Source: PALSA-612 sp035652235 | GTDB taxonomy: Bacteria; Actinomycetota; Thermoleophilia; Gaiellales; Gaiellaceae | Assembly (NCBI GenBank): GCA_035652235.1 | Contig: DASREE010000015.1 | Location: 6,112 to 70,111, forward strand | Length of the DNA: 64,000 nt | Direction: 5' to 3' | Part shown: positions 63,912 through 64,000 of the stretch, one piece after another | Numbering within the stretch: position 1 is the first letter of the stretch | How the letters are laid out: every line of letters begins with the position of its first letter | Notes under the pieces: generated by a model | What the model saw: only the letters and a program-made list of their open reading frames with translations | The model's database searches: none | Told to the model about the DNA's origin: nothing | Translations under genes and position numbers: made by a program

Positions 63912-64000
63912 GGCGGGGTGCCGGAGCGGTCGAACGGGGCGGTCTTGAAAACCGTTGGCGGCGTGAGCCGCCCGTGGGTTCGAATCCCACCCCCGCCGCC
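63912..64000 (+). tRNA. tRNA-Ser (anticodon TGA), cut at the CCA end
   Basis: Acceptor GGCGGGG pairs with CCCCGCC (63991-63997); discriminator G and CC of an encoded CCA end the window, with the final A missing. Anticodon loop CTTGAAA gives TGA (UCA codons). A long variable arm GGCGGC-GTGA-GCCGCC confirms the serine type. T-arm GTGGG-TTCGAAT-CCCAC is perfect. Confidence 0.96.

Noticed and set aside
1..64000. Many long open frames on the strand opposite to, or in other frames of, clear genes
   Set aside because: They are rich in Arg, Ala, Pro and Gly, lack motifs and start signals, and are explained by the GC-biased third position of the real gene.
1..64000. CRISPR arrays, rRNA genes, IS elements
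   Set aside because: No regularly spaced repeat series, no rRNA-like sequence, and no transposase motif was found on either strand.

Overview
The window is a very GC-rich chromosomal segment with dense, mostly operonic genes, many GTG starts and many 4-base stop/start overlaps. Two DivIVA-type proteins, a luciferase-like enzyme of the F420-dependent class, a RodZ-like protein and many TANNNT -10 hexamers lying 6-9 bases before a start codon point to an actinobacterial-type genome. My best guess is a deep lineage such as Thermoleophilia (Gaiellales/Solirubrobacterales); this is inference from gene content and style. No rRNA, CRISPR array or intact IS element was seen.

Layout. 0-2.9 kb: the end of a sugar-acid degradation operon (FAH-type dehydratase, aldehyde dehydrogenase, epimerase). 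3-6 kb: secreted esterase and a thiamine-diphosphate enzyme. 6.1-8.5 kb: chelatase operon in which one gene appears to make both the small (ChlI) and medium (ChlD) subunits through a -1 ribosomal frameshift at A AAA AAA. 8.6-12.9 kb: small membrane protein, ABM protein with MFS transporter, FAH hydrolase, YbaK-like and CBS proteins. 12.9-17.4 kb: lactate-utilisation genes lutA, lutB and a short lutC, with an amidohydrolase wedged between lutB and lutC. 17.5-24.4 kb: adenosine-deaminase-like enzyme, a 39-residue membrane peptide behind a PHO-box-like repeat, an IMPase, a DUF1906 secreted protein, a coiled-coil protein and a Wzz/BY-kinase-like protein lacking the Walker A lysine. 24.4-28.4 kb: a small protein, a VAO-type flavoenzyme and PrpE. 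28.6-32 kb: a signalling cluster (paralogue of the small protein, free-standing MshEN domain, coiled coil, GAF-GAF-PAS adenylate cyclase). 32-37.5 kb: propeller-like protein, two membrane proteins, SnoaL-like and small proteins, and a DEAD-box helicase whose leader sequesters its own Shine-Dalgarno. 37.5-41.2 kb: two-component system beside a CHRD, molybdopterin oxidoreductase and cytochrome b set. 41.2-47.2 kb: livF relic, SagB-type oxidase, GGDEF protein, methyltransferase, DUF488, AhpD-like protein, and a MarR regulator divergent from a membrane protein. 47.2-50.7 kb: a protein of unknown function, then a tyrosine integrase translationally coupled to a HicAB toxin-antitoxin pair beside tRNA-Ala(CGC). 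50.7-57.7 kb: DivIVA and RodZ-like proteins, redox enzymes, DUF72, LLM, MBL and UPF0104 proteins. 57.7-64 kb: two large membrane proteins, a lipoprotein cytochrome c, a HAD phosphatase, serS and, at the right edge, tRNA-Ser(TGA).

The most interesting signals are regulatory and recoding features rather than a new gene cassette: the ChlI/ChlD slip site, the SD-masking hairpin of the helicase, the PHO-box/39-residue peptide unit, a two-member family of about 70-residue proteins, and widespread leaderless promoters. All functional statements rest on reading motifs by eye; no database search was run.
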